In this document: positions 47,237-61,260 of the stretch, one piece after another
Position numbering within the stretch: the stretch's first letter is position 1
How the letters are laid out: the number at the start of each line of letters is the position of its first letter
DNA from: Tholera decimalis
Taxonomy: Eukaryota; Arthropoda; Insecta; Lepidoptera; Noctuidae
Reading direction: 5' to 3'
DNA length: 64,000 nucleotides
NCBI GenBank assembly: GCA_943138885.2
Contig: OW964556.2
Span: 15,766,001 to 15,830,000, forward strand
Program-made: the position numbers and the translations under genes
Notes under the pieces: generated by a model
Seen by the model: the letters and a program-made list of their open reading frames with translations, nothing else
Databases searched by the model: none
What the model was told of the DNA's origin: nothing

Positions 47237-50111
47237 GTGTATTGTATTATTTTGGTATAAATAAGGGATCATCCTTTTAGAGAACTCATGAAACATGGGT
47301 AGAAAATAACTAAAGAAAGAGAAGAACTACAAGAGTGAGTAGTAGCAAAATAATCTGTGAGTTAGCGATGCTAATTTAAGGCTCCCCTGTGCAGGTTAAA
47401 TTCAACACTGTCAAAGTAACATTAGCTTTTAATAGTAATCATCTTTATTTGTACATAAATAAGAAAAAATCTTACTACATTGCTTAAAACTACGATACAT
47501 TAAAATTAATTAAGCTCATACAGATAGACTGGAACCCTGACCCCCAAACTAGGTGAACATGTGACTCAAAAGTCAGTGTTATGCTGTCACGGAGATACTA
47601 AAAACCCTTTTAATAAGCGTTTATCAGTAAATCATTTTACTAGAATAAAGGTTTCATAGAACATTTAAAATTTTATTTAATACCGAAGAGTGCAATAATT
47701 ATTGGAAACGGAAGTATAAATTGAGTGTGTTTGTATGTGGAGGTGAGAGTATGTATGTAGGTGTTGGATGTGTTGATAAAGAAAGAGCATTCTAAGAATT
47801 TCGCAATTAGGTGTTCTGCTGGTGGTGAAGTGATTCTTCCATTTGTTGGTAGTTCTGTTTCTGTAGCCAACTGTGTAATTTGATTTTTATTATCTACCTA
47901 GTATTTCCCTAATTATGTTGAAACGCATGCAACTGTGTACCAGTATTCCACATGAAGTGACTTCTTATGACATCTATACAAACCAATACTGGGTAACACG
48001 ATACCCCGTGGCAAGATTAGTGATTGTGAGTGAGATTTTCCGACTTTTGACTACCCATAACAACTGATAATATCGTAGTTAATGTCCCTAAGTTACGACA
48101 AACCGGAGGAAAATTTTGAAACACTCTTGTGATACTAAACTTACACATTTTATAATAATAGTCATTTAAAACCTATGTATATGCTCACACATGCATACGC
48201 ACTTACACACAAACATACACACATCTACTCACACACACCTTGCTTGCTTTTGTTTTCATTTCTCTTCTCTTTCGTTTTAGATTATTATATTTTGAATAAA
48301 TTATATTACCTTTCTGGAAAAGGCACTAGCTCTTGTAATGCAGATTTACCGCCTAGCAGGGGAGTTATAATTTTACCACCTTAAAAAAAAAAGCAGGGGA
48401 GTTAGAAAATTGTCTGGTTTTTGTAACCTCATGCAAAACAAGATAATTTATAATTGGGATTATTTATTAATTTACAATGCTTGGGACTAACGGGTTTTAA
48501 TGTACCTAATTTTCAAGGTACGAAAGGATCTCGATATGTTAAGATCATGATCCAAACAGGAAATGACTTCGGCAACACATTAGATATAATTATGTAGCAA
48601 ATTATTATTTATTTTTTCTCATAGAATTTAGTTAAGTTTTATATAGGGTTGTCATACGACCGGAATTTTCCTGACATGTCCGGTAATATAGGTCTTTGTC
48701 CGAAATGCGTAGGGAATCCTAAATCGTCCGGAATGACATAAAAAAAATATTATTATATGTTAAAAAACATAAAAAAAATATATTATTTTATGTTATTATT
48801 TCAAATTAAAGAAAGTCAGGAATTTTCATCAAATGTCCGGAATTTACTCCTGATTTTCGATTTTTCATCTGGTAACCCTAGTTTTATACCATAAAGTTAG
48901 AATGAATATAAGTGTTGTATCTGTTCATGTATCATCTCTGTCATTAACATTCTGTCAAGAATTGCCATGCAAATTTTGTTTTGTAATTAAATATTTAACA
49001 TATTACTTATACAAAGTAATTGAAACTATTTCCACCATTGTGGAGTTTGACGATAGTTACAATAGAGGCACGCTGAGCAGTTATTTCCTTTGGCAGACTC
49101 CAGTGTGGCCATTTAAATCGCTCGTTATTATCACAATGTTTCCGCCCCTGCTGATTGCGCTATTGTGCTCGCACCTTCATCTAAACAGAGGAGGCCACGG
49201 AACAATGTTATGATCGGTTCGAGTCGAATTAACTTTTGAAGGAATTCCTATAAAGAATCGACAATCGAGTAGCAATTACCAAGTTTTGAAAGATCTTTAT
49301 CCCAGTTGTTTTACAACCTCTCGAAATCTGAAATAATTTACCGTATCTTTGAACCGTTTCTTACTACAGAAGTATTTATAATAAAAACTTATTCATCATC
49401 ACCTACTTGTCCTTTTGCTAACTGCCTATCTGACCTCCAAAACCCAGTAACTGGGTCACATGAACATGACATGACATGGACATGTGATGATGTCAGATTT
49501 TCTGACTTCTGACTACCCATAACGACGAGCAAAGATATATAAAGATAGATATATTTGAGGTGCTCAACGCCCTCCTGATTGAATATCCTGAATGTGATGT
49601 GTTTGTTGATTTATTATTTTGAGAAATTATACGAGTGTGTTTGATGTTTTGCGAGAGAAAGTATGCGAGAGTGTCCACTGTTCTGTGTTAGTTTGGTTCC
49701 GTGTTAGTTTCAAAATAGTTTGTAATAGTTTGTAAAGGCGGGAGATCCGCTCCGCTTCGCTCCCGCCTTAGCGTTCTAACCTAACCTATCCGAGTCAGGG
49801 TACTCTGAGTCGGGGTGTTAACCAATAGTTGCTAATAATACAATGTTTGATATCCGTCTGTTAATATTAGCTGCCAAGTCATTATTTTTTGTAGTTAGTC
49901 GCCCAATAAGTTCTTAGTTGCCTCAAAAATAATTTGCCATACATTTTTAGCCGTTTCGTTTCGGTTAATATGCACATTAGGCGGCTAAAGATGGAATATC
50001 ACGACACAAACTAACATGATATCGAACTTTAGCTGCTTCTCGAAGATAAACCTAAGTTTAGCCGGCTAATCTTAAGTTTATGTTCACACCCACCTTTAGC
50101 CGTAACATATA
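47237..50111. other. Left end of copy C, no gene seen
   Basis: Counterpart of 31283-34157 at constant offset 15,954, with no difference found in the stretches compared. Confidence 0.5.
48645..48879. mobile_element. AGGGTTR-ended inverted-repeat element
   Basis: Counterpart of 32691-32925. Confidence 0.5.
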
Positions 50112-50492
50112 CAGGGTTAATTGTAAAACATCGAAAACCTCTCGGGACTATGTTACTAACATCATAATCAACAACTTTTGTTCTATGACTTTTAAAAATT
50201 CGTCATATTTTAGTTCACCACATTTTCATACAAAAATAAAAATATTTAAATTGAACGCCCTAAATGTTACAGTCTATGCGAAGCAAAAGAAAGTGATAGT
50301 ATAAGTCGTTTTCTTTTGCTTAGCATAGACTTTGTAACATTTAGGGCGTTCAATTTAAATATTTTTATTTTTGTATGAAAATCTGGTGAACTAAAATATG
50401 ACAAATTTTTAAAAGTCATAGAACAAAAGTTGTTGATTATGATGCTAGTAACATAGTCCCTAGAGGTTTTCGATGTTTTACAATTAACCCTG
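50112..50492. mobile_element. Mariner-type MITE, long hairpin intact
   Basis: Counterpart of 34158-34538. Confidence 0.8.
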
Positions 50493-50761
50493 TATACTTG
50501 TTTATGTGTTTGTTATATATACCTTTTATTTCTACGTTAATTAATGTAATTGGTTTTAATTGTTTTAATTAACTATAAATAAATAAATAAATGATAGCTG
50601 GGACCAACGCATTTACATGTTCTTCAAGACACGCAGGAATGTCGATATTTTAAGATATTATAGATCTACGTATCGACCTCAGTCGGCTTTTTAACATTGA
50701 AGATCAACACATGTAGCTGTTATTATTTAGCCACAAGCTCCTCAAACTTAATTATACTTTA

Positions 50762-51032
50762 CTAGCCTTCCACCCGCAGCCTCGTCTGCGTGGACTACGT
50801 TACGCACGTACACGAAGTTATTCCGCAAGAATATGAGGTTTTTTTGGTATAAAAAGAAACTTATGTCCCTTGCCAAGGTCAACTCTCTGTACTAAAGTCT
50901 CAGTTTAGTAATTTAGGCGTGAAAGCGTAGCAGACCGATAGCCGTCTGTCCGTCCGTCTGCTATGGTTAACTGTCTCTTACATACTTACTTATTAGCACG
51001 AGTTACTTTCGCATTTATTATATTAGTAGGGA
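50762..51032 (-). mobile_element. Lep1-type Helitron
   Basis: Counterpart of 34808-35078. Confidence 0.84.
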
Positions 51033-51676
51033 TTTAGATATATTTTTGCAAAACATAACTTCGGCGAATGATAACACTGCTTAAAAGCTACACTATTTTC
51101 GTTACTGTATCTGAGTAATAAGTCAAAAGTGAAGCCAGGGAAAATAGCAAGTCATCCCACAAAAATACACCTGACCCTCCTCACCATAAATTAGCGTACG
51201 ACTAACTAAATTTATAACAAATGAAGTAACTTTATTATCAGAATAACTTTTATATATAAAATAGAGGCACATTGCAAACTCCATTAGGAATTTAAATTGT
51301 GTTTCTGCGAAGTATCGAAGTAAAGTAGAAACTAGGATACCATGATAGCGTGTTAACTTTAGCTGCACTGCGTGGTACCTATTGTTATGGACATGTTTGT
51401 ACAGTAGTGCATTAATACATAAATAGTATTGCTCATTTTGTTTAATTTCCTCCCTAACTATAGATAACTGCTCAAACTACCCGCGGCTTCACCCGCGTGG
51501 AGTACGTTCTTTTTTTATATCTTTTTTCTTTCGTTCTTTATTCTTAAAAAAAAAAACCAATCATCCGGTAAGTCTGTTGCCATGATGGGGTCGGCTTCCT
51601 GTCCAAACAAATGCAGCTGACTACCATTGTTTTACATGACTGCCTATCTGACCTCCACAACCTATTAGCTGGTTAA

Positions 51677-52222
51677 CCCCTCAAGTGTCAACAGTACACC
51701 GTTTGTACATAACGTCACGGCTCGCATTGGACGATGGTATTTTACGTTTATGTTGCAAGTAACACGATATGGCTGTATCTTTCGACTAATCGATTCATAC
51801 TTGACCAGTTTTAGTAATATTTTAAAGGGAACACCGCTAAAACGAACGAAAAAAAACATGTTTACAAAATGCATCTGTGGTTTTTGTTGTGACGCCGCAG
51901 ACTTTTTCGTTGTGTTATCAAATATTTTTTATTACTTTTTACAGTGTCTACGTGGTATTTTTCGTGAATATGTGTTTTTTCGTGTATATGACTTCGAATG
52001 TGAGTGAAAATTATAAAAGTGAAAACATATCACATCACTGCGAGATAAAGTCAATTTGATTTGCTAATTGAATGATATAAATAGTTAGATAAACTCATAA
52101 CGAAGCCAGGAAGGTATAATATATACCATGATAATGGCCATAAATTGCCGATTTATCATTTTTTCTGAAGTCCTAACCAAAAATAAAAAAGTACATTAAA
52201 CACAACAAGCACATTCGAGGGG
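51677..52222. mobile_element. TTAA-flanked element (piggyBac-type)
   Basis: Counterpart of 35723-36268, with TTAA at 51673-51676 and 52223-52226. Confidence 0.84.
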
Positions 52223-52355
52223 TTAATAAGATACCCCTTGGCATATTTTCTGGCTTCTGAGTAACGACTATCAAAGAAGTACAAATGATAGCCGGGAAAA
52301 ACAGCTTAACATGCTAAACAAGGCACGGGGGAACTTTTTTTGTTTTTATTGATAA

Positions 52356-52634
52356 TAGGGTCGCGTTTGACCACCATCTCACCTGATGGTAAGTGATGAT
52401 GTGGTCGAAGTTGGAGCACGCTTACCTAAAAGTAACCTATTCACTCTTGACTTAAAGACTCCCAGGTTATAGCGATCAGGAAACACAGACTCCGGCAGAG
52501 AATTCCATTCCTTAGCCGTACGCACAATCAAAGTATTCTCAAAACGTTTTGTGCGTATGGGTGGGATGCCCACCATGAAACGACGGCGCATCGCCGTATT
52601 CTCTTGTAGTACGATGATGGAACGGGCTTGGCGG
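52356..52634 (-). pseudogene. Jockey-like LINE ORF2 end
   Basis: Counterpart of 36402-36680, with the same predicted residues. Confidence 0.66.
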
Positions 52635-52919
52635 AATTAGATTGTGTAATTACATCGCAGACTCCCCGAAATGTAACCGATAGAAAACCGATAGACTTGC
52701 AACTCGTCGTTGATGTTCAAGGCTCTGGAGCTTTGAACTCGATATGTTATAAAAATAGTCATCCATTCATGTACCGATCTCGGTAAGCATTGCTTAACCT
52801 TACAGTCCTACGTATGCAGCCGTTATTATTTAGCCACGACCTCCTCAACTTACCTACGTGTGAGATGCCACGCAAAAAGACAGCTTCGATGTTTTTATAT
52901 TCAAACTTATAAAAACATT

Positions 52920-53080
52920 ATAAAAAATATTGCGCCCCACTAGGAACTCCTCATGTAGCGTGAGTGTATTTTACAAACACCGATCCGTGACATGACTTAC
53001 TGTAGGCCATACAAACATTTATTCCCGTGCGGCAATCGAGCCCACGAGACGCAGCGCCGCTATTAGTCGCTAAAAGTAAT
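52920..53080 (-). repeat. Decayed tRNA-derived SINE
   Basis: Counterpart of 36966-37126. Confidence 0.5.
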
Positions 53081-53200
53081 GCAGACACTGGTATTAATAG
53101 TAATCTAAAATATATGATATTATCGATAGCAAAATTGGTACACACATTATTCTTTGAACGGTATATGTATGTATATTAGCTATGCTTACGTCTCATAATT

Positions 53201-53782
53201 GAAATGAAATGAAATGAAATATTTATTTTGTAAATTGGTTATAAATAACACTTTTACACGTCATGTTTTTTTTGCGTGTTAAGTTTAGCTAGATGAGGCC
53301 GCTATTTCCTAACTGACTACTCTGTGAAGAAACACCGAAACAAACTCAGAGGTCATAGTCTCTTTTAAAGTCCAGACAATTTGTATTTTTATATGAGAAG
53401 CATGTAGGTTCATGTCTGTGGTATTCTTTTGAGGAAATAACCACGCAAATTTGAGCGGACCTGTCCAGACAGTGCAAGTATTTGTCAGTTATCGTGTAGC
53501 TCAACTTAGAACTTAAGGAGCTCAACAATTTGACAAAAAATACCAACGGACGTTTGGGTAGGCCACACAAGTACTCAAACTGCTTGACATCATTAAATAA
53601 ATTATAGTGAAAGTAAAAACAACGAAGAAAGAATAACCTACATTGTCCTCACATTAACAATAATGAAATAATTATATATAAAAAAAAAACAAAAACAAAA
53701 TAAATAGGTATATACAACACTTAACAAAACAAATATTTTAATCAATAAAAAATAAATCAACTATCAAAATTTAAAAAATAAA
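53201..53782 (-). mobile_element. LINE 3' end with (GAAAT)n tail
   Basis: Counterpart of 37247-37828, with the AATT duplication retained. Confidence 0.84.
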
Positions 53783-54560
53783 AATTATATAGGTAGACGA
53801 AGGACCACTATGCAATGTTTGGTTTATAACATCAATACTACTTCGGAGAGTAGTGAAATAACTTTTTTTATTAACCGCCCCGATTGCGTGGGATGATTAA
53901 TCAGCTAGACTCAATAAATTTGCTTTACACCGAAGAAAAATAGCTCCACGCCATGAAGAAATGGAAGGCAGAAGGATACTTCAGTATACCCACATTTCGG
54001 CCATTATTTTTCAACCCTTAATTTGTATAATTACTAAGATTGGCACTTAACGAACAGCAATTACCTTTCTAGTCTTTTGTTTTCTGGAAAAAAAAAAAAC
54101 GTAAAAACAAAATACGACTAAAATCGACTGAAAGGCTTTAAATATTGTCATTCAGATGCATTGGTAGCATTTACTATTAAAGTTCAATAATATACGATAA
54201 GTTTTGTCGTTTATTTATGTGATCGAGTTTGTTTTGTACAAGTAATTATTTAAGTAGTTTTTTAAAAGGTCCTTTTTCTGGAATCGACTCCTCGAGCCCT
54301 CCATATTGATACCTTATAGTAAATGAATTACTAAAGGCTGCGCCATTTTTAGCCTTTAAGAAATGATAATTATTTTGCTTATTGGTTATAAATATCACTT
54401 TTACGCATCATCAATAAAATGTACATACAAAGTATATCATTTGTTGAACATATTCAGCCATTAACACGAAATAGCTAAATAAAAATAGGTACCTATAAAC
54501 ATACGAGTACATATTATGTGCAAACTGTCAAAATATTCTCTGAGGCAGTTCGATAAAAAA

Positions 54561-55161
54561 TGGCCAAGAGCGAGTCGGACTCACCCATAAAGGGTTCCGT
54601 AGTACCTACGACACATAACTTTGTGTTTCATAGTATTTGTATGAATAATAAAGTTATATTTGCGTTTTTTTTTAATATGCTATATCTCAAAAAGTACTGA
54701 CTGTATCTCGTTCAAACCAATTTTCGTTGAAAGTTTTCATTAAAATCTACAGCGTTTATTTATTTTTTTTTTCATTATAGGATTATAAAATTTAGAAGGC
54801 AGACACACGTTTTACCACTTCGGAAGTGTCTATCTTTCAAACTAGTCACTTTGAAAAAAAAACGGTATTAGTTTATTTTTAAAGATTATTACTCATCCAT
54901 TATGGACACCCTGCATCCATCTTAGGTTTGATGTAAAAAGTTTCTAGGGTCATGACATGTATGAGAAGCCACCCTTATTGTTAACTTTTGTATAAACTTC
55001 GTAATGCGGTTCACAGAAAACCTACCTACCAAGTTTCGACTGTTTAGTCATAATAGTTACGGAATGAAATCGCTCTGACCTATGGACTGACAGATAGACA
55101 GACATGACGAACCTATAAGGGTTCCGTTTTGTGCCATTCGGTTACGGAACCCTAAAAAAGG
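54561..55161. repeat. Dispersed repeat with GGAACCCTAAAA end
   Basis: Counterpart of 38607-39207. Confidence 0.58.
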
Positions 55162-55410
55162 AAAAACTGCTTACTAAAGTTTGCATAGACTAAGTTTGGT
55201 TTATATTCAAACCCTTTTACTAGCAACCCTTTTCGCTTATACAAAATGATAACCTCTCTAATCTCCCCTTCCCACAATTCCTTAAGCCGATTGCCTAGCT
55301 ATTACTTCTCCTACAATTTATTAAGATAACGTTTATCTAATCCTAATTAATGGCTAAAGATATTGGGTAGTTAGGCTTGTATTAATGGTGGTTCATCTAA
55401 TGAGCCATAT

Positions 55411-56399
55411 GCTTGCGCTCGGTTTTGTTACAGCATTCCCAGTAGAAGTCACGTGACACCGTTTCTCAACAAACATTTTACCCTAAAAATGAAATCGAGA
55501 CGTAAACTGCACCTGGCGTGCCTTCTGTACGGCGTGGTCAAATGTCAAAAGCCGGACTATCTGTATAATAAGCTGAGTTGGATCACTAACAAAAGAGAAT
55601 GTGGAAGGAGGCAATGTTCACAACAACTTTTCTCTCATCCCCATAGGACGGCAGCTTTCAGAGGTAGTTTTCGCTATGCTTCATCAAAGGTGTGGAATAA
55701 CCTGCCGCCACCAATTAGATCGAGCAACACTATCGGCACTTTCAGGAAACGCTTACGGCAGTATTTAATAGATGCTCAAATAAAACTAGACATGGTCAAC
55801 CAAAATATCTCACTTATCTGATTGAATCTGAAGTTGTGAATACTAGTCGGTGCAGGAATACTGCAAATACCTACCCTATCTGATTTTGCAAAGGATTTGT
55901 TTTGTGTTTTGGTTTCGTGTAAATAGTATGCTCAACAACTTACAACCCATTAATTTACCCAGCAAGCACACTTCTTTTTAGATCGCGAACAGACGCCTCA
56001 ATTATTTAATTTTACATATATAAATATATATATATTTATATATTATATTTATACACACACATATGCATATAAATATATATTATTATTTATTTATTTTCTA
56101 TATAAAGCTGGTTCACATCCGGTAGTCACTTCTACACTAGGTCCGGTTGAAAACCAGCGTCAGGCACTAGTTGTCTGGCATATAGCTGAACCGAGCCTTT
56201 TTGGCGCAGTCGCGAGGCACACGTAATTAGTAATTTTCTTGTAAATGCAAATATTATGTACCTAAATTGTATTTTTTTTTCTTATATTATTTTTTTTTTA
56301 TTTGTTTCTTTTTTCTTTTGAATACCTACTTTGTGTTGTGTGCTTTGTGGCATGTGCCGAATAAATATTTTTTCTTTCTTTCTTTCTTTCTTTCTTTCA
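55411..56399 (+). mobile_element. 5'-truncated LINE private to copy C
   Basis: A 989-bp insertion with a 4-bp ATAT duplication (55407-55410, 56400-56403). B reads uninterrupted at 39450-39465. The ORF to 55821 encodes the end of a CR1/Jockey-like ORF2: LHLACLLYGVVKCQKPDYLY, then FRYASSKVWNNLPPPIRSS and GTFRKRLRQYL. The 3' UTR has an AT-rich microsatellite near 56020-56110 and ends in (TTTC)n at 56371-56397. The insertion is private to C while the flanking sequence is near-identical to B, so it is very young. Confidence 0.9.
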
Positions 56400-56403
56400 A
56401 TAT

Positions 56404-56954
56404 TTATCAGATAAAAGCAGGTGAGTTACAACTATCGGTTGAAATATTGATGATTAATCTGAAAAATATCGCTATTTTTAGACTTATGTTACATATATGT
56501 GTCACTTCTCGATTTGTGGGAGGCTTTCAGCGCAAAAGGCCCTTACAACAGTGTTTAACAAGATTGTTAGTAATGTGGATTCTACCCATACTGATAGTAC
56601 TCTTTTTAAAAGAAATAAAAAGAAGTAAAAAAAACTACATATACTAACCTTATTTAAATGTACAAATGCACTGCAACTGCATACAAGTGAGGGATTAAAT
56701 AAAGCTATTAAATAAATACGTGTCACTCCTAGAGTATCTTCGGCATTTTTTCAGAAAATGATCAATAACGAAACAAATTGTAGTAATCTTATTCGAAGAG
56801 AAAATATCTTTGTCACTGTAATACTCCAACATTTCAATGTTGAAGCGTAGTTGGGGCTGTCATTATTATTTTCTTTGAAATTTAAATTAAATTTAGTCTG
56901 AACTGCACGACCTACTCCCACTCTACCATTGTATGTTTTTTTATTTATATTTTG
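56404..56954. other. Copy C, no gene seen
   Basis: Counterpart of 39462-40007, offset 16,947 after the LINE. A 126-codon frame starting at 56267 only joins LINE 3' UTR to unit sequence by chance. Confidence 0.5.
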
Positions 56955-57022
56955 GTTCGCATTTGACCACCATCTAACCTGATGGTAAGTGATGATGTGG
57001 TCGAAGATGGAGCACGCTTACC
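56955..57022 (-). mobile_element. Jockey-like LINE 3'-terminal fragment
   Basis: Counterpart of 40008-40075. Confidence 0.6.
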
Positions 57023-60000
57023 CACCTTACCCCTTACCTTTAAATACATTAAATCCTCGATATTAAAACCCATCACTTTGTGTTTTACAGAAATTATTAA
57101 AAATCTCGACTCTTCAAACGACAGCGATATTAACAATGGCGTAACTAAATACATATTTTTTAATGATTACTAATTGACAATAGGATCTTCACGAAAGCAA
57201 TTAAGTATTAGAGAAAAATAAAGTCTTTGTTTAGATGAAAACATGACAGAACAAAGGAGCGAGGATGAATGAGATATTAAAATTAAATAAGGTTCGGACT
57301 GTTATTAGACACCTAGTATGAACAATCAAAAATACATCTTAAGCGAGCAGCTAGTTAATAAAAAATATAATTATAAAGTAACAGTTAAATATCGATGTCA
57401 CTGGTACTGGTATTTCAACACTTATCTGCCTGCAGGTAGGTATCGCTAATATTACTGTGTTAGATTTTATGTGACTTGGCCGTTGACTTGGATGTGCCAA
57501 CAAGTAAATGTGCATAAAGATTGTTCAACGGTCGGTTCAACTATATTAATAAAGGAATCGCAGTAAAGAACCTCAGACTGGCTTGGCTTTGCTTAGAGAT
57601 TTCATTACTTTTTATAGAGAAATAAGCAGCTCCATCGAGACTACTTAGGCTAGTTTTTTACAGGATGTTTTTGGGGGGTTTGCTTATTTTTAAGTATGTC
57701 TATTGGCAGTAAACTTTTTGGTAGTCCGCGGTGAATATTTTTAAACACGGTTTTATGTTCAGAAAATTAAACTTTTATTACAGTTTACAGATTTCTGAAA
57801 TACGAAAATAAAAGGTCATAAAAAAGGTCTGCCTTCCACAGCTTCCAAGAAAAATATTGGATGATCTTGGAGATGTGTAACTCGAAGATTTTGGGGTAGT
57901 AATCTGAAGCGAAAAGGTTATGTAGATTTTTGGTACCGTGTCCAATATAGTCTATGAAGACCGCGGCATCAATTTTCAGACGAAGGCCACCGAGAAACAC
58001 CTACGCACTAAAATGTGAGATAAACACACAGCGCATATACCCGAGGAAAATTGAATATAAGTGTGTACTTTGTGTTTTTATGTTAGTATTGGAAGTGGGA
58101 GTTCTTTCAGTTTTATTCAATAAAATTTCTTTGTACTAGATATGCTTATAAAAACACACATAAAAATGTAAAAGCTTTGTACAAAAAATATCAATGTACT
58201 CAATTTGAGGCGATTAAAAAACTCGCTGAAGTTGTAGGTGGAGGTAGTAAAATTAGTTTGGCACTTGAAATTCTGGCTCGAAGGAACAAGAGTCGCTTGA
58301 GTTATGGGTACATGAATGTTAAATTTGATCAACAAAATATATTCGTCTGACTTAGGTTTATGGATCGTTTACTTGGCTAGTGCGTTTTACACGTTACACA
58401 AATACAGGTCTAACCAAGAAATAAAAAGGCGAAGATCACGCAATCTTTACCTAGTTGAACTCTCAAATGCCACTTATTCTGGCTTCAAAGGCTGTAAAGA
58501 ACAATTATAAAGCTTTCCGGATCATTTTCGGTAATTGCTGGAACACGTATGGTGATTATGGGATTAGATAGGCAAACGTTTTGGAAGATTATTTGACCCG
58601 AGTGTGTAGTGGTATAGATTGTTAGTGGACGTGTCCGTGTTAATCAGCTTATACTGCTCCATTGCTGGGCAAAAGTTCTTAGCTTTACGCTTTTCGCAGT
58701 GGACTTCTTTTCCACATATACGTCTAAGAAGGGTTGTCTAATCTTTTGCTAAACGTGCACAAAAAGGAAATTTTCTGGCAGAGCACCTAAAGGTGAGCGG
58801 GTTGAGTTTTGTATGACTTGAACATTTACTACAGGCACCATTTTGTTTCGACCAAACACCAATTCAGACAGTAAAAAAAAACTATATTCCAAGTTTACAA
58901 ACAACTTTGCAAGTTTGCGTTCTGTTTCTGATAGGTAAATTGTACACCTGTTACGAAGAACGTTGAGATCTGAAGTGCTTACAGTTTCCATTTTCGAGTT
59001 TACTTTTATAGTTTCAAAAGTGTCATTTTAACACGTGCTGAAATGAAAGCTACAAAATTCTTAAAGCAAGTATACGTTACAAAAAATGTAGTAAGCTACG
59101 TGTATATCAGCCGTAATACGCTGTAATTTAGTAATATAACTTGCAGCTTCGCTCCTAGTCTGAGGTCGTAAAAATAAATAAAATGCTCGAGCCACGATCA
59201 TAGATGACTTGCTGTAAATTACCGTGAGCACGGCATTAGTGTCGTGGACGTGCTTATTGGCACTTTACGACCGAAGCGGTTATTTAACCGCGGGTGGCAT
59301 CATATTAATTTTATTAGTTCATTGTAACACTGAGTAAGGAGGAGGAGCTTGTAGCTAAATAATAAAACCACCATCTTCAAGATTAAACAACGCTTGTCAA
59401 GGTTGGTCTGTTGACGGGTGACCATCCAACATATCGAGACATATGAAAGCCTGGTAAGTCGTTGGTTTTAGCAGTCATTGCCACATCTTTGACAATGGTT
59501 ACGGGTCAGAAACCAGAAAGTCTGACAAAAGTCGTGCTAAGGGGTATTGCGTTATCCAGCTACTTGGTACAGTCAGTCGTTTCCATGTAAAATACTGTGA
59601 CTGAGATGCATCCAGTTAGACTGGAAGCCGAAGTCGAGACCAACGAGAAAAGGCTCTTTTTTCGCAATGGAAAGTTTTGCCGCCGACATTATTTTCCATT
59701 TCTTATAACTGCTGACGACCCTTAGTGCCCTTTAGTAGAAAAACAAACAAGTTTTTGTGCTCAGAGAAAAGTATCAAACAGTACAAATAAGTTTAAAAAG
59801 TATTCTAAAAATTTAAGAAAGGTTTTCCTCAAAAAGTATTACAGGTATATAAATACAACCTATAGGTTGTATTTTTCTTATTATTTAAGAAATATTTTTA
59901 TTAGAAAAAGCAAATGGCGGCTGTGTATGGCCTGCCTTTTTATTTCACTAAAATGTGACGAGTTCCACCGAAATACCGGCACCGCAATGTTTCTAAAAGT

Positions 60001-60500
60001 TTACGAGCTACCTCCATTTTAAATGCCAGAAAACAGTGGATTAATATTTAAATAGAGTAGAAAGCAGTAACGTGTTTATAACGGTGAAAATTAACTTTCA
60101 ATAAGCAGTGATTTCGAGTGTTACAGATGTACCTACAAATGACAACCAGTTAAACATATTGGATGTAGGACTAGTTCAAAGCATTTTGGCAAACCCAAAA
60201 TCGAAGGAAGCAAAAGGACTAGTTATGTAGTTTTGTTTTAATCGTTCAGCAGTGAGGAGCTAGTATTTTAGTGTTTTAGTGTTGCATTTTATTATATTAC
60301 TTAGCGGATTAATTTTGTTATAAGGTACGATGGGGTTGACATATCCTTATTGGACAAAAACCCCGAATTAAAAAATATACAGATAAATAAAAAAAATATA
60401 CAGATATATAAAAAATATACAGATATATAAAAAAAAACCAGAACCAACGGCTTAACGTGCTTTCGGAAGCGCGGAGGAAACTCTGTGTGATAAGATTTTC
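57023..60500. other. Copy C, featureless stretch
   Basis: No gene seen. B-like until 59146, then C-specific substitutions and small indels begin (for example an extra TTA near 59880 and AGTT near 60221). Confidence 0.6.
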
Positions 60501-60870
60501 ACTCATCCACAAACTGACTCCGACAAACGTTGCTCATCCTTGAAAATCGACCCTATTTTTACCGGGTGGGAAAATCATCGAATGACTTCTTCCGCTCTGG
60601 GTGGAGCCCGTCACTGGTGTTGACGACTCTTTGAGGCGCGCGCGGAACACGATGCGCCGCCGACCCGGGCCTAGTCCTTACCGGACGGTGAGCTACCCCT
60701 GTTCGACGTCCGCAAGCCCGCGCCTACGGTGGCCGTAGATCGGCCCGCGATTCCCGACGCCCGGGACGTCTACCGCGGTAGCTGGGGCGCGAGGAAGAGA
60801 GTTGCCTCTCCCTTGATCTGAACCAGGGCCGGGCGCGAGAGGTTGCCGCTGCCAAAGATCAACCCTTGCG
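60501..60870 (-). mobile_element. GC-rich degenerate retroelement segment, deleted in part
   Basis: Counterpart of 27600-28060 that lacks about 83 bp (equivalent to 27912-27994). This removes the VRGDRKWKAV-coding stretch. Confidence 0.45.
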
Positions 60871-61056
60871 ACTGTTATTATTTAGCCACAAGCGCCTCTA
60901 TGAGCTCTTTAAAGCTATTTTGTATGACCATCAGTTAATACAATCCCGTCTAATATTCCCATAGTGGTTTCGTATAACCGCTATTGTAACCATAGATTAA
61001 GCAACTTTGTTAAATAGGTGTATTTAAATGTTGTTGTACAATCTACGAGTATACTA

Positions 61057-61260
61057 TCTACACTAATATTATAAAGCGGAAAAGTTTGTTTGTTTAAATG
61101 CGCTATCTTCGAAAGTCCTCAGTGGATTTCGATGAAATTTGGTATGAAAGTAGCTTGAAACTTGAGGAAGGTTAAAAATTACTTTTTACTCGACTCCAAA
61201 AGAATCAAGTTATATTTTTATCATGATAAATTCTACGGGAGCGAAGGCCCACGGGATTGT
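61057..61260 (+). mobile_element. Lep1-type Helitron, decayed
   Basis: Counterpart of 28238-28441 with a few substitutions. Confidence 0.6.
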
